A stretch of DNA of 64,000 bases, from positions 1-64,000 of the forward strand of contig NZ_CAMYKH010000002.1 of NCBI RefSeq assembly GCF_947258935.1. The letters run 5' to 3'. Each line of letters opens with the position of its first letter. Positions within the stretch are counted from its first letter, which is position 1. Position numbers and translations under genes: made by a program. Source of the DNA: an uncultured Muriicola sp. (lineage in GTDB: Bacteria; Bacteroidota; Bacteroidia; Flavobacteriales; Flavobacteriaceae). Below are positions 17,749 through 26,506 of this stretch, in pieces. The notes under the pieces are model-generated. The model had not been told where the DNA came from, made no database searches, and worked only from the letters and a program-made list of their open reading frames with translations.

Positions 17749-17877
17749 TTAGTTTAAGATGCCATAAAGGCCAATGATGAATCCCAAAGCGATTAGGGCA
17801 AGGACTACTTCTAGACTTACGTTTAAAACAGAAAGAATAGTATTCAAGATCGGGTGTTTGTTCGTGTATTTTTCCAT
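17749..17877 (-). CDS. 42-aa single-helix membrane protein
   Basis: The ORF track gives 69 aa from 17958, but the ATG at 17877 gives a cleaner product: MEKYTNKHPILNTILSVLNV followed by SLEVVLALIALGFIIGLYGILN. It has a charged N-terminus and one strong hydrophobic helix near residues 20-41. I do not recognise the family. It is flanked by the S9 terminator and the divergent haem-binding gene. Confidence 0.5.
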   Translation of the reverse strand: MEKYTNKHPILNTILSVLNVSLEVVLALIALGFIIGLYGILN

Positions 17878-18139
17878 AACATAGAATTTAAGATTTTCGT
17901 CTATATAAGATACAAAACATAAGAATGCTCCTACCGCCATTTGTTGTGAAAGTGCCAAAATATGTGGTGTAGACCGAAGTTATGTGCATTTAATCGATGT
18001 TTTAACAGTTTTGGGTTTTTGAGGAAAGAGGTTTATTTCTGAAATAAAAGGTAGAACGAATGTTAATTTGAAGTTATATTCATAACCAAATCCCAAAGAA
18101 TAATTTTACTTTAGCGTAACAAACCTAATTCAATATATC

Positions 18140-18649
18140 ATGATCAAAAAGATCCTTCTTGCCCTTCTGGTTATACTTGTCATAATTCAATTCTTCAGAC
18201 CGGAAAGAAATGAAAGCAATGACCTTACCTATGCTATAACTAAGAAATACGAAGTGCCTGCAGAAGTAGATGAGATCCTCAGGGTATCTTGTAATGACTG
18301 CCACTCCAACAAGACGGTCTATCCCTGGTATGCCAATGTACAGCCGGTAGCCTGGTGGCTTAATGACCACATAGAGCACGGGAAAGGTCATCTTAATTTC
18401 TCTGAGTTCACCAACAGACCAATAGCCATCCAAAACCATAAGTGGGAAGAGGTAGCGGAAATGGTTGAAAAAAAGGAAATGCCTTTAAAAGATTACACTT
18501 ATTTGGGGTTGCATTCCGAGGCTAACTTATCGGACGAGCAAAGAGAGCTGCTTATTTCCTGGGCGAAATCTCAAATGAGCTATTTAAAGGAGAATTATCC
18601 CGCAGACAGTTTGGTGATGCCCAAAAGAAAACCAGCTCCAGCGCAATAA
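18140..18649 (+). CDS. Haem-binding domain protein (Haem_bd, c-type cytochrome-like)
   Basis: A 169-aa membrane-anchored protein with an N-terminal hydrophobic helix (ILLALLVILVIIQFF, about 5-19). A haem-attachment motif CNDCHS follows (Cys51, Cys54, His55) and then the family sequence TVYPWYANVQPVAWWLNDHIEHGK. This matches the Haem_bd family (PF14376), often found near respiratory or DoxX-type genes. A conserved Met in KKEMPLKDY could be a second haem ligand. The partner is unknown; the DoxX gene converges on it. Confidence 0.88.
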   Translation: MIKKILLALLVILVIIQFFRPERNESNDLTYAITKKYEVPAEVDEILRVSCNDCHSNKTVYPWYANVQPVAWWLNDHIEHGKGHLNFSEFTNRPIAIQNHKWEEVAEMVEKKEMPLKDYTYLGLHSEANLSDEQRELLISWAKSQMSYLKENYPADSLVMPKRKPAPAQ

Positions 18650-18657
18650 ATATTCAC

Positions 18658-19080
18658 TTATTTCTGCATTTTAAGATAGTAGTCCAGGGAGTGTTTTCCG
18701 GATCCGTACAGCAGGAAGAAGATCAATACCAGAAATACCACGCACGCCTGTATAAGGTTAGCTACGACCATTACGCCCAAAAAATTGGTAAGTATGGCTC
18801 CTATAATGATAGGTATTTGTAAAACTACACACCAACGGGTCAGGAGGCCAACGATGATAAAGAATCCCCCCACAAAGTGAGCGGCTGCCACGTAATGCAT
18901 GATCATCATGCTGCCGGGCAGCTCCCTGAAGGGATCCATGACCAGGGCCATGGCCTGGGCATCCGACATAAAATCGACCCCTTTTAAAATCAGAAAGAGA
19001 CCAAGTGCAGCTCTTACTATGTCTATGAGGTAATAGGTATGGGCATTGGCCCATTTGTTTAGTGCCTTAATTCTTCCCAT
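18658..19080 (-). CDS. DoxX family membrane protein
   Basis: A 140-aa four-helix inner-membrane protein of the DoxX type. Helices lie near residues 16-35, 56-80 (HYVAAAHFVGGFFIIVGLLTR), 85-103 and 108-128. The AHFVGGFFIIVGLLTRW segment is typical of the family, whose members have been linked to quinone-associated redox and sulfur metabolism. The biochemical role here is not known. It is 73 bp downstream of msrA on the same strand, so a redox-repair unit is conceivable. Confidence 0.85.
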   Translation of the reverse strand: MGRIKALNKWANAHTYYLIDIVRAALGLFLILKGVDFMSDAQAMALVMDPFRELPGSMMIMHYVAAAHFVGGFFIIVGLLTRWCVVLQIPIIIGAILTNFLGVMVVANLIQACVVFLVLIFFLLYGSGKHSLDYYLKMQK

Positions 19081-19153
19081 AACAGTAAAATTATGATGAA
19101 TACCATGTATAAGGTACTCATAGTAAGGGAGATAACAAAATAAAGTAGCCTTA

Positions 19154-19669
19154 TTATACTTCCCCGCAAGGAAGGCGGATCTTAGTATGATCTACCCGGG
19201 AGCTATAGTTTGCAAGTAAAATACGGAGCTTTGGCGAAATCACATTTCTGCAAAAAGCCTTGTTGGGATCTCGCTGGTAATAGGACAGGTACTCCTCCGC
19301 ATTCCCCTTGAATTCTTTTAAAAAAAGGACTTTGGTTATGAGGGGTTTCTCAAATGCAGGTTGTAAGTGGACCAACATGGTTTCTACCTCTTTTTTTTGC
19401 TGTTTTGAGAACACATAGACGGCCGATCGATATTTTAAACGCATAGAATGATCCGAGGTGCAGCTATGTGTCTGTAGGTGGATCTCAACAAGGACTTTCA
19501 AGGGGATGACCTCCGCTTCATAATGCACGATGATGGCTTCTGAAAAGGTGTCTGCTTCCCTGGCGGAGATCCAACCCTGTTCAACTTTAGTTACCCCAAG
19601 GAGGGATTGAAAGATGGCCTCGGTACACCAATGGCAGCCACCGCCAAGCCCAATTTTATGGAGCGTCAT
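19154..19669 (-). CDS. msrA: Peptide-methionine (S)-S-oxide reductase MsrA
   Basis: MsrA repairs oxidised methionine (S-sulfoxide) in proteins and free Met. The catalytic Cys12 lies in GGGCHWCTEAIF; the usual GCFW Phe is replaced by His, a variant I have seen in Bacteroidota. The VEQGWISA...YEAEVIPLKVLVEIHLQTHSCTSDHS block corresponds to the conserved core. Resolving Cys residues may be C15, the Cys in HSCTS, or a Cys near the C-terminus (FCRNV, LPCGEV). There is no signal peptide, so it is cytoplasmic. Length (171 aa) is normal for a stand-alone enzyme. Confidence 0.93.
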   Translation of the reverse strand: MTLHKIGLGGGCHWCTEAIFQSLLGVTKVEQGWISAREADTFSEAIIVHYEAEVIPLKVLVEIHLQTHSCTSDHSMRLKYRSAVYVFSKQQKKEVETMLVHLQPAFEKPLITKVLFLKEFKGNAEEYLSYYQRDPNKAFCRNVISPKLRILLANYSSRVDHTKIRLPCGEV

Positions 19670-19688
19670 AATTTTTATTACAAATTAA

Positions 19689-19718
19689 AAAATCCGGCTT
19701 AGAAACAAGCCGGATTTT
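19689..19718 (-). terminator. Bidirectional-looking terminator between msrA and the 58-aa gene
   Basis: Perfect 12-bp arms, AAAATCCGGCTT against AAGCCGGATTTT, with a 6-nt loop. It lies 70 bp past the stop of the minus-strand gene at 19788, which it most likely terminates, and just upstream of msrA. Confidence 0.85.
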
Positions 19719-19787
19719 AAAGGTCTAATAGTGAATGATCTGTAAATCATGATTTCCGGGAGGTACTCATGACAAGATTGCCGGCTT

Positions 19788-19964
19788 TTATTTGACAGCC
19801 AATGAGGTGTCAAAACTTTGTAAAGAAGAAGCCATGTATAGTTCCGCATTCTTGGCTAATTCAGCAGAATACTCTTGATACATAAGAATTACTAGGGTTA
19901 CTAAAGTGATCAGTAATAACCCAGTAATCACCCTTGCTCCTAATAATTTTTCAGATTTCTCCAT
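19788..19964 (-). CDS. 58-aa single-helix membrane protein (missed by ORF track)
   Basis: ATG at 19964 to TAA at 19788 encodes 58 residues: MEKSEKLLGARVITGLLLIT, then LVTLVILMYQEYSAELAKNA and ELYMASSLQSFDTSLAVK. A charged N-terminus precedes one strong transmembrane helix (about 11-28) and an amphipathic C-terminal tail. It has its own strong downstream terminator (19689-19718), which supports it being a real transcription unit. No family is recognised. Confidence 0.6.
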   Translation of the reverse strand: MEKSEKLLGARVITGLLLITLVTLVILMYQEYSAELAKNAELYMASSLQSFDTSLAVK

Positions 19965-19980
19965 TAGCTCATTTTACTGG

Positions 19981-20013
19981 TCCCCATAATTCCCAATAAC
20001 TATTGGGAGGGGA
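19981..20013. repeat. Nested palindrome upstream of the 58-aa gene
   Basis: TCCCAATA-AC-TATTGGGA is a perfect inverted repeat with a 2-nt loop, nested inside TCCCC/GGGGA arms. Its layout parallels the TCCCGATA/TATCGGGA element at 14094. It lies between the divergent 58-aa and CotH-like genes and could be an operator or a mobile palindrome. Confidence 0.55.
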
Positions 20014-20160
20014 TTTCTTGAAGATATAAAAAAAAGAATAATTTAACAAATCCTTAACAAAAATTATTAGTAACATTTACAGCAAATTTTGGGGTGAATA
20101 AAATTTCCTGATGGCAAATATTTCACATTTAATTGTACATTTAAGGAAGAGAAGAAGACA

Positions 20161-21225
20161 ATGAAACACCATTGGATAAAGGGGATTCTACTCATTTGGA
20201 TGCTGTATCTGATGCCCCACTCTTATGCTCAGGAAAGCGATATAACAGTCATTGAAGAAGGGGTACAGCCCCTTTTCGGCAGCGAGGTTCCTTTACTTCT
20301 TCAGCTGCGGTATTCTAACAAAGCCATGAAAAGGGAAACCAATGACAGCACTTACTTACAGTCAATGATCTGGTTTAAGGAGGCCCATACTTCCTGGGAT
20401 TCCCTCCCGGTAGATCTGAGGGCCCGGGGAAATTTTAGGCGGGCCAACTGTTACTTTGCCCCCCTCAAACTCAAATTTAAAAAAAAGTACACCAAAGGCA
20501 GCTTGTTCCATGGGAGTGAAAAGATAAAATTGGTCCTTCCTTGTCTTATAGACAGGAACAGTAGTGATTATGTGCTAAAAGAATACCTGGCCTACAAACT
20601 CTACGAATGCGTAGGGACCTATCACTTTAAAACCAGGCTCACAAGGATAGAACTCTTTGAGGAAAGAGGAAAGAGAAAGGTAGAACACAATCTTCTTGGC
20701 TTTATGATAGAGGATATAGACCAGGTAGCAGAAAGATACGATGGGAAGGAAATTAAACGGATCATACATCCCCTGCAGCACGACGCTGCCGCCTCTATTC
20801 AAAATGCCTTTTTTGAATATATGATCGCCAACACAGATTATTCCACCAAGCAACAGCACAACCAAAAGATATTGTTTGCAGAAAAGAGGATCATCCCGGT
20901 GCCATTCGATTTTGATATGTGTGGCCTGGTAAATGCCCCTTACGCGGCGGTTACCAACATACAGAACCTGTCTGGTTCTATCACTCAGGTCACAGATCGT
21001 ATCTACAAAGGATATGAACGCGAGGAAGCACAGCTATACGAGGTGCGGAAATTATTCCTTGAAAAAAAGGAAGAAATGCTGAAGGAGGTTACTGTATTAG
21101 AAGACCTATTTAAGGACCAAGATCATTATAAGCAGGCTCATAACTTTATCAACACTTTCTTCAATATCCTTGAGGATGATAAAAAATTTAGTAAGAATAT
21201 TCTCAACCGACTAAGAACCCGCTAG
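20161..21225 (+). CDS. Secreted CotH-kinase-like protein (tentative)
   Basis: A 354-aa protein with a signal peptide (cleavage near SYAQ, residues 21-24). The mature part reads LPVDLRARGNFRRANCYFAPLKLKFKK, then a long helical region beginning YVLKEYLAYKLYECVG, and later IIPVPFDFDMCGLVNAPYAAV. This order recalls CotH-type kinases: an RARG-like early motif, a central helix, and a DxD metal-site-like late motif. The match is from pattern only, and the protein may instead be a structural relative of unknown function. Its 3' end overlaps the convergent mltF by 15 bp. Confidence 0.55.
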   Translation: MKHHWIKGILLIWMLYLMPHSYAQESDITVIEEGVQPLFGSEVPLLLQLRYSNKAMKRETNDSTYLQSMIWFKEAHTSWDSLPVDLRARGNFRRANCYFAPLKLKFKKKYTKGSLFHGSEKIKLVLPCLIDRNSSDYVLKEYLAYKLYECVGTYHFKTRLTRIELFEERGKRKVEHNLLGFMIEDIDQVAERYDGKEIKRIIHPLQHDAAASIQNAFFEYMIANTDYSTKQQHNQKILFAEKRIIPVPFDFDMCGLVNAPYAAVTNIQNLSGSITQVTDRIYKGYEREEAQLYEVRKLFLEKKEEMLKEVTVLEDLFKDQDHYKQAHNFINTFFNILEDDKKFSKNILNRLRTR

Positions 21226-22674
21226 AACTCCTTTCTTGGAGTCATCCAGATCAATAAACTTACAGTAATGATCATATCTTTTAAAGATCTGATCTACGTA
21301 TTCAAAAGGCTCCAGTCCCCGCACATAACCATATTTCACCACCTCATGGTTGTAGTTATTAGGGTAGCTCAAAGCCAGGATCATCTTTTCTACATGATCA
21401 TCCCAAATGGTATCGTTCAGGCCTTTGATATGGGCAAGATTTTGGGCATCCAATACATGGCTATAGCCACAATTGTAAGAGGCCATGGTAAATTTCATAC
21501 GCTGTACAGAATCGGTGATATGTTCAAACCTATCATAAAGCGTTTTTAGGTATTTGGAACCACCCCTGATCACATCTGTTGGGTCTAAGGAGGCCGTTAC
21601 CCCCATTTCTTTGGCGGTTTCCGGCATCATTTGCATAAGGCCTTTTGCTCCAGACCAGGACTCTGCCTCCGGATCGAAACGCGATTCCTGATAGATCAAT
21701 GACGCCAATAAACGCCAATCCCACCCAATATGCTTAGAATTTTCCTTTATAATAAGATCGTACTTACTGATCTGCCGTTGGTTAAGACTGTAAAAAGGAC
21801 TGTTCACCCGCCTTCTGAAACTTCTTTTGTTCTTAAAGTACTTGTTGTAGATAACGTAGTAGTCTGTTTGTTTCTTTTCTTTCTTTATCCATTTATTGGT
21901 GGCGTTTAAAAGCTTCTTGGACTCTGGCCTCAGGGCCCAGGCAATACGCTGTGAAAAGCTAAGCGGCACCCCCACATCCAGGTTTGGAAAATAAGAGGCG
22001 TTAATGGAGGCCAGGTTCTTATCCGCCAGGGTGTATTTGATAGTCCCATCCGCCACCATTTTAATAATCTCATCGGTGGCTAAATTTCCCAATAGGGTAT
22101 CAATATAGATCTCTCCCCCTATTTCTTTAGACAGGTTCTTTATTCGCTTAAAATAGGAGGAGTTCTTCCGTACGGAAATGGTATCACCAATAAGTTGGAT
22201 GGGATCTGTTATGATGGAATTTTGGATCTGATCAAGGGTCATTTGTCGCCACCCAGCAGGTTTTCTTTGCACCAGTACCTGTTCCGTGATATAAAGATAG
22301 TCGGCAAAGGCCACCTCTTTTTTTCGTTCGGAGGTGATTGCAAGCCCATGGGCCACAATATCTACATTTCCTTTCTTTAGTTCGGTAAGAAGGTCATCCA
22401 GATTCCGGGATACAGTAAGTTCTAATTCAACTCCAAGATCGTCTGCCAAACGCTTAAGTAGTTCGTATTCATAGCCCATAGGCTGCCCTCTGTACAGGAA
22501 ATAACTGGTGGCACTGTAAGCTATCAGGGCTTTGAGTTTGCCATCTTCTTTGATGTCTGCCAGGTCTCGCTTAATATTCTTAGAAGTAGCTGCAACATCC
22601 CGGCGCTGCTTAAATTCATTGCAAGAACCAAGCAGTAGCAAGAACAACAACAATGATGTAAATGATTGGCGCAT
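21211..22674 (-). CDS. mltF: Membrane-bound lytic murein transglycosylase F
   Basis: MltF cleaves peptidoglycan glycan strands with formation of 1,6-anhydro-muropeptides. An SPII signal (LLLLGSC, Cys about 18) indicates lipidation, probably to the outer membrane facing the periplasm. Residues about 45-270 form an SBP_bac_3 (periplasmic binding protein) domain (YLYITEQVLVQRKP, DIVAHGLAITSERKKEVAFAD). Residues about 305-450 form the SLT domain with catalytic Glu330 in YQESRFDPEAES and the GAKGLMQMMPETAKEMG motif. Length (487 aa) is normal. It overlaps the convergent CotH-like gene. Confidence 0.95.
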   Translation of the reverse strand: MRQSFTSLLLFLLLLGSCNEFKQRRDVAATSKNIKRDLADIKEDGKLKALIAYSATSYFLYRGQPMGYEYELLKRLADDLGVELELTVSRNLDDLLTELKKGNVDIVAHGLAITSERKKEVAFADYLYITEQVLVQRKPAGWRQMTLDQIQNSIITDPIQLIGDTISVRKNSSYFKRIKNLSKEIGGEIYIDTLLGNLATDEIIKMVADGTIKYTLADKNLASINASYFPNLDVGVPLSFSQRIAWALRPESKKLLNATNKWIKKEKKQTDYYVIYNKYFKNKRSFRRRVNSPFYSLNQRQISKYDLIIKENSKHIGWDWRLLASLIYQESRFDPEAESWSGAKGLMQMMPETAKEMGVTASLDPTDVIRGGSKYLKTLYDRFEHITDSVQRMKFTMASYNCGYSHVLDAQNLAHIKGLNDTIWDDHVEKMILALSYPNNYNHEVVKYGYVRGLEPFEYVDQIFKRYDHYCKFIDLDDSKKGVLAGS

Positions 22675-22751
22675 AACTAGGCGGTTCTAAGAAGAAACAG
22701 CTCCATGATATATTCAAAGAACGGAGTAAATTAGTAAAATTAAATGAATGC

Positions 22752-23489
22752 TTATCTAAACAGCAGGATTAAAGCACCCAGAGCGGTGAGGATAAGGATC
22801 ATTTTTCGATAGAACTGGTCCTTGATGATCTTTACTAGTCGAACCCCGCAAAACAATCCCAGGGCCACCCCGGGTAGCAATTTCGCATTAATGAGCAATG
22901 TATCCAGGGTGATGGTTTCCCATACAAAGATGTGAAAGGGCAGTTTAAAAATATTGATGATAAAAAATAACCAGGCGGCTGTGCCAATAAACTCATTCTT
23001 AGGGATACGCATTGCCAAAAAGAAAATGTTGGAAAAGGCACCGGCAAGGTTTCCTATCATGGTAGTAATCCCCGCCATGATCCCCATAAAACCGGCAAAG
23101 GTCCAATGGGTAGGCACCACCTTGGATTTTCGCATATCCCACCAGGCCATCATCACCACACTACCCAGGATCACGATGACCATACAGACCTTAAAGGTCT
23201 TTTCCGGGAGGTCGTTCCCAATGAGGACCCCCAGAACCACCCCACTCATCATCCAGGGTAAAAAACGGCGAATGTATTTCCATTGGGCGTGTTTGTTGTA
23301 GTACAGGACGGCAAAGATATCGCCTACTATAAACAAGGGAACCAGCAAGCCGGTGGAGGCTCTGGCACCAAAGGAAAGAGCCATCAGGGTAATAATTATG
23401 ACGGCGATGCCTTTGATCCCGGATTTTGAAATACCCAAAACAAAAGAGGCAACAAAGGCAAGGATCCAGGAAGTGATGGAAATTTCCAC
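22752..23489 (-). CDS. TauE/SafE family sulfite/anion exporter
   Basis: A 245-aa inner-membrane permease with 7-8 helices and the duplicated architecture of TauE/SafE proteins. The first half begins SWILAFVASFVLGISKSGIKG and the second half includes AGITTMIGNLAGAFSNIFFLAMRIPKNEFIGTAAWLFF, which matches the family's repeat motif. Members export sulfite, sulfoacetate or other organosulfur anions; substrate is unknown here. The start is a GTG at 23489, since no ATG lies nearby. It is divergent from the sodium:solute symporter gene. Confidence 0.9.
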   Translation of the reverse strand: MEISITSWILAFVASFVLGISKSGIKGIAVIIITLMALSFGARASTGLLVPLFIVGDIFAVLYYNKHAQWKYIRRFLPWMMSGVVLGVLIGNDLPEKTFKVCMVIVILGSVVMMAWWDMRKSKVVPTHWTFAGFMGIMAGITTMIGNLAGAFSNIFFLAMRIPKNEFIGTAAWLFFIINIFKLPFHIFVWETITLDTLLINAKLLPGVALGLFCGVRLVKIIKDQFYRKMILILTALGALILLFR

Positions 23490-23551
23490 TGGCGTCGGAG
23501 GATTGTTTCTAGGTCAAAGAAGACGATACTCAAAGGTATCCCAAAAAATAA

Positions 23552-23559
23552 TATCTTTA
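23552..23559 (+). promoter_or_regulatory. Putative -7 promoter box of the symporter operon
   Basis: TATCTTTA differs from TAnnTTTG in the last base and lies 24 nt ahead of the ATG at 23583. No TTG is visible at the -33 distance. Confidence 0.35.
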
Positions 23560-23582
23560 ACCACCAACCAATAGATGTATCC

Positions 23583-25394
23583 ATGGAATTAAGCACGCTC
23601 GATTATAGTTTTATCATTGTTTTCTTTTCTATAGTTCTTGCTATAGGGGTCATCGTCTCCAAAAAATCCGGGAAAAACACATCCGAATTCTTTTTATCTG
23701 GTCGTACCATGCCCTGGTGGTTATTAGGACTTTCCATGGTTGCCACTACCTTTTCAACGGATACACCCAATTTAGTAACAGATATTGTTCGGACCAATGG
23801 GGTTTCGGGGAACTGGGTCTGGTGGGCTTTTCTTATTACCGGTCTGCTTACCGTTTTTGTTTACGCAAAGCTTTGGCGGAAGTCCAATGTGAATACAGAT
23901 CTGGAATTCTATGAACTTCGTTATGGAGGTCCTGCAGCCAAGTTCTTACGGAAGTTTCGGGCAATATATCTGGGGGTTATCTTTAATGTGATCACCATGT
24001 CTGCCGTAACCCTCGCAGCCATTAAGATCGGTGGAATTATGCTGGGATTAGAACCCTGGCAAACAGTGATAAGTGCCGGATTAATAACGGTGACCTTCAG
24101 CGCCCTCGGAGGATTTAAAGGAGTTGTATATACGGATTTTCTGTTGTTCTTTGTGGCCATGGCCGGGGCAATAGGAGCAGCCTACTACCTGGTGAACATC
24201 CCGGAAGTAGGGGGTATTCAAGCCTTGATGGCTAACGAACATGTGTCAGACAAACTATCCATCTTACCAGATTTTAGTAATAAACAAGCCCTGATCACCT
24301 TATTTGTGATTCCCCTGGCGGTGCAGTGGTGGAGTTCCTGGTACCCGGGAGCTGAACCCGGTGGTGGGGGATATATCGCCCAACGGATGCTGGCCGCTAA
24401 AAATGAAAATCACGCTATAGGCGCCACCTTCTTTTTTAACATCATGCACTATGCTTTACGCCCTTGGCCATGGATCTTAGTGGCTTTGGCTTCTTTGGTT
24501 GTATATCCCGATATTGCGAGCATACAAGAGGCATTTCCAACTATTGCCAATGACAAATTGGGACACGATCTGGCCTATTCTGCCATGTTGACCAAATTGC
24601 CCAGCGGGCTCTTGGGTCTTGTGTTGGCTTCCCTGATTGCCGCCTATATGTCTACTATTTCTACCCAGCTTAACTGGGGCTCATCTTATATAGTATATGA
24701 TTTCTATAAGCAACAGATAAACCCAGATGCCTCAGAGAAAAGACTAGTGGCCGTGGGCAGGATCTCAACGGTGGTCCTTATGGTATTTAGCGCCGCTCTG
24801 GCCCTGTTTTTACAGAATGCGCTACAACTCTTTGAAGTGCTCCTGGTATTTGGCGCAGGAACGGGATTAATTTTTATTCTGCGATGGTTTTGGTGGCGTA
24901 TTAATGCCTGGAGTGAGATCACAGCCATGTTTGCCTCCGGGATCATTTCTATTCTCTTAAAATTCACTTCAATTGGCGCCTATTTTTTTGCAACGGATAC
25001 GGGTATTTTTCCGGATTGGTCCGAGTATATTTTTGTGGTACTAATAACCACTTCTATTTGGATGGTAGCTACCTTTTTAACACAACCGGAGTCTAAAGAG
25101 GTATTGCGTTCTTTTTATATGAAAATTCAGCCGGGTGGTCCGGGTTGGTCGAAGGTGGTTAGAGACGCAGAGAAGGATAAGCAAAGGATCATCACAACCG
25201 ACGAGAAATGGAGTGTCCCCGCCGGCATCTCCGCTATGCTTTTAGGCTGTGTCCTCATCTACACCTGTATGTTCGCCACCGGGTATTGGATCTATGGCTA
25301 TACCTTAAAAGCAAGTATACTTACGGGAGTTGCAATTATTTCTGGTATGTTGCTGGCCAGGGTCTGGAATAAAATGAAAGGAACCTTATTATAA
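23583..25394 (+). CDS. Sodium:solute symporter family (SSS) transporter
   Basis: A 603-aa Na+-coupled transporter of the SSF/SLC5 family with about 14-15 helices. It starts with a TM1 (YSFIIVFFSIVLAIGVIVSKKSGKNTSEFFLSGR), where FFLSGRTMPWW is the family's early signature. Later come FSALGGFKGVVYTD, GLVLASLIAAYMSTISTQLNWGSSYIVYDFYK and a LFEVLLVFGAGTGLIFILRWFWWRINAWSEI stretch. These match sugar- or amino-sugar-type SSS members. It is followed after 6 bp by the acyltransferase gene, so the two are almost certainly one operon. Confidence 0.92.
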   Translation: MELSTLDYSFIIVFFSIVLAIGVIVSKKSGKNTSEFFLSGRTMPWWLLGLSMVATTFSTDTPNLVTDIVRTNGVSGNWVWWAFLITGLLTVFVYAKLWRKSNVNTDLEFYELRYGGPAAKFLRKFRAIYLGVIFNVITMSAVTLAAIKIGGIMLGLEPWQTVISAGLITVTFSALGGFKGVVYTDFLLFFVAMAGAIGAAYYLVNIPEVGGIQALMANEHVSDKLSILPDFSNKQALITLFVIPLAVQWWSSWYPGAEPGGGGYIAQRMLAAKNENHAIGATFFFNIMHYALRPWPWILVALASLVVYPDIASIQEAFPTIANDKLGHDLAYSAMLTKLPSGLLGLVLASLIAAYMSTISTQLNWGSSYIVYDFYKQQINPDASEKRLVAVGRISTVVLMVFSAALALFLQNALQLFEVLLVFGAGTGLIFILRWFWWRINAWSEITAMFASGIISILLKFTSIGAYFFATDTGIFPDWSEYIFVVLITTSIWMVATFLTQPESKEVLRSFYMKIQPGGPGWSKVVRDAEKDKQRIITTDEKWSVPAGISAMLLGCVLIYTCMFATGYWIYGYTLKASILTGVAIISGMLLARVWNKMKGTLL

Positions 25395-25400
25395 GAAGGT

Positions 25401-26489
25401 ATGAAAGAAAGAATTGTTTCTGTTGATATTTTTAGGGGCCTGACCATCGCCCTGATGATACTAGTGAATACTCCCGGGACCTGGGAGTTTGTATACCCAC
25501 CTCTGCGCCACGCAGATTGGCATGGATATACACCAACAGACCTGGTATTCCCATTTTTCCTTTTTATAGTGGGAACCTCTATTGTCTTTGCATACAGGAA
25601 CAAAGTAGCAAATGCCGCTACCTATAAAAAAATTAGTATTCGTACCTTGAAGCTGATAGGCCTTGGCCTTTTCCTGGGGGCATTTACAATATCGTTTCCT
25701 TTTATTAATGAATTCGATCAGATCCGCTTCCCCGGAGTCTTACAACGAATTGGAGTGGTCTTCTTCTTTGCCGCGGTGCTCTTTCTCAACTTTAACTGGA
25801 AAGCACTTATAGGGATCTGCCTTGCTATTTTGGTAGGCTACTGGGTGTGGCTTGGCTTTATTCCTTTGCTGGGTGAAGTCCCAACCTTTGACAGGGCCCC
25901 GAACAACTGGGCAAATTATTTGGATGTACAGGTTTTTGGAAGTCATAACTATAAAGAAGATTACGATCCCGAAGGCTTGTTAAGCACCTTGCCATCTATT
26001 GCCTCTTCCCTGCTGGGAATTTTTACGGGGCTTATCCTTGTTTCCAAGCGGGCAAAAAAAGAGATGGTATTGGTTGGCCTGGGAGTTATAATGCTAGTCA
26101 TAGGATATCTGTGGGACATGGCCTTCCCAATCAACAAAGCAATATGGAGCAGTAGTTTTGTGTTGGTCACTGCAGGATGGGCTAATATCTTCCTGGCTCT
26201 GATCTATTTTTTAACCGATGTAAAGGGTATACAGTTTGGCAGTATTTTCCGCTATATGGGGTCTAATGCGATCACGCTTTACTTCCTTTCCAGCTTTGTG
26301 TCCAAGCTTTTTAATTCCATAAAAGTGAACAATGATAGTTCTGTACACCAATGGTTGTTTGAGAATATTTATAGACACGACTTCCTTTCGGGCGAATTCT
26401 CATCCTTATTATATGGCCTAACGGTGGTTGGGTTTTATTTGCTCATGGCCCTTGTTATGTATAGAAAGAAGATCTTTATTAAGGTGTAG
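25401..26489 (+). CDS. HGSNAT-like (DUF5009/DUF1624) membrane acyltransferase
   Basis: A 362-aa multi-pass protein resembling the catalytic part of heparan-alpha-glucosaminide N-acetyltransferase and bacterial NagX-like proteins. It starts RIVSVDIFRGLTIALMILVNTPG, the family hallmark, then HADWHGYTPTDLVFPFFLFIVGTSI with candidate active-site His37 and His41. About ten helices follow, with the typical FPGVLQRIGVVFFF and YMGSNAITLYFLSSF segments. It is predicted to acetylate glucosamine-type sugars across the membrane. It lies 6 bp after the symporter gene, which suggests an amino-sugar uptake and modification unit. Confidence 0.88.
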   Translation: MKERIVSVDIFRGLTIALMILVNTPGTWEFVYPPLRHADWHGYTPTDLVFPFFLFIVGTSIVFAYRNKVANAATYKKISIRTLKLIGLGLFLGAFTISFPFINEFDQIRFPGVLQRIGVVFFFAAVLFLNFNWKALIGICLAILVGYWVWLGFIPLLGEVPTFDRAPNNWANYLDVQVFGSHNYKEDYDPEGLLSTLPSIASSLLGIFTGLILVSKRAKKEMVLVGLGVIMLVIGYLWDMAFPINKAIWSSSFVLVTAGWANIFLALIYFLTDVKGIQFGSIFRYMGSNAITLYFLSSFVSKLFNSIKVNNDSSVHQWLFENIYRHDFLSGEFSSLLYGLTVVGFYLLMALVMYRKKIFIKV

Positions 26490-26506
26490 CCAAACAAGCA
26501 GTGGTC

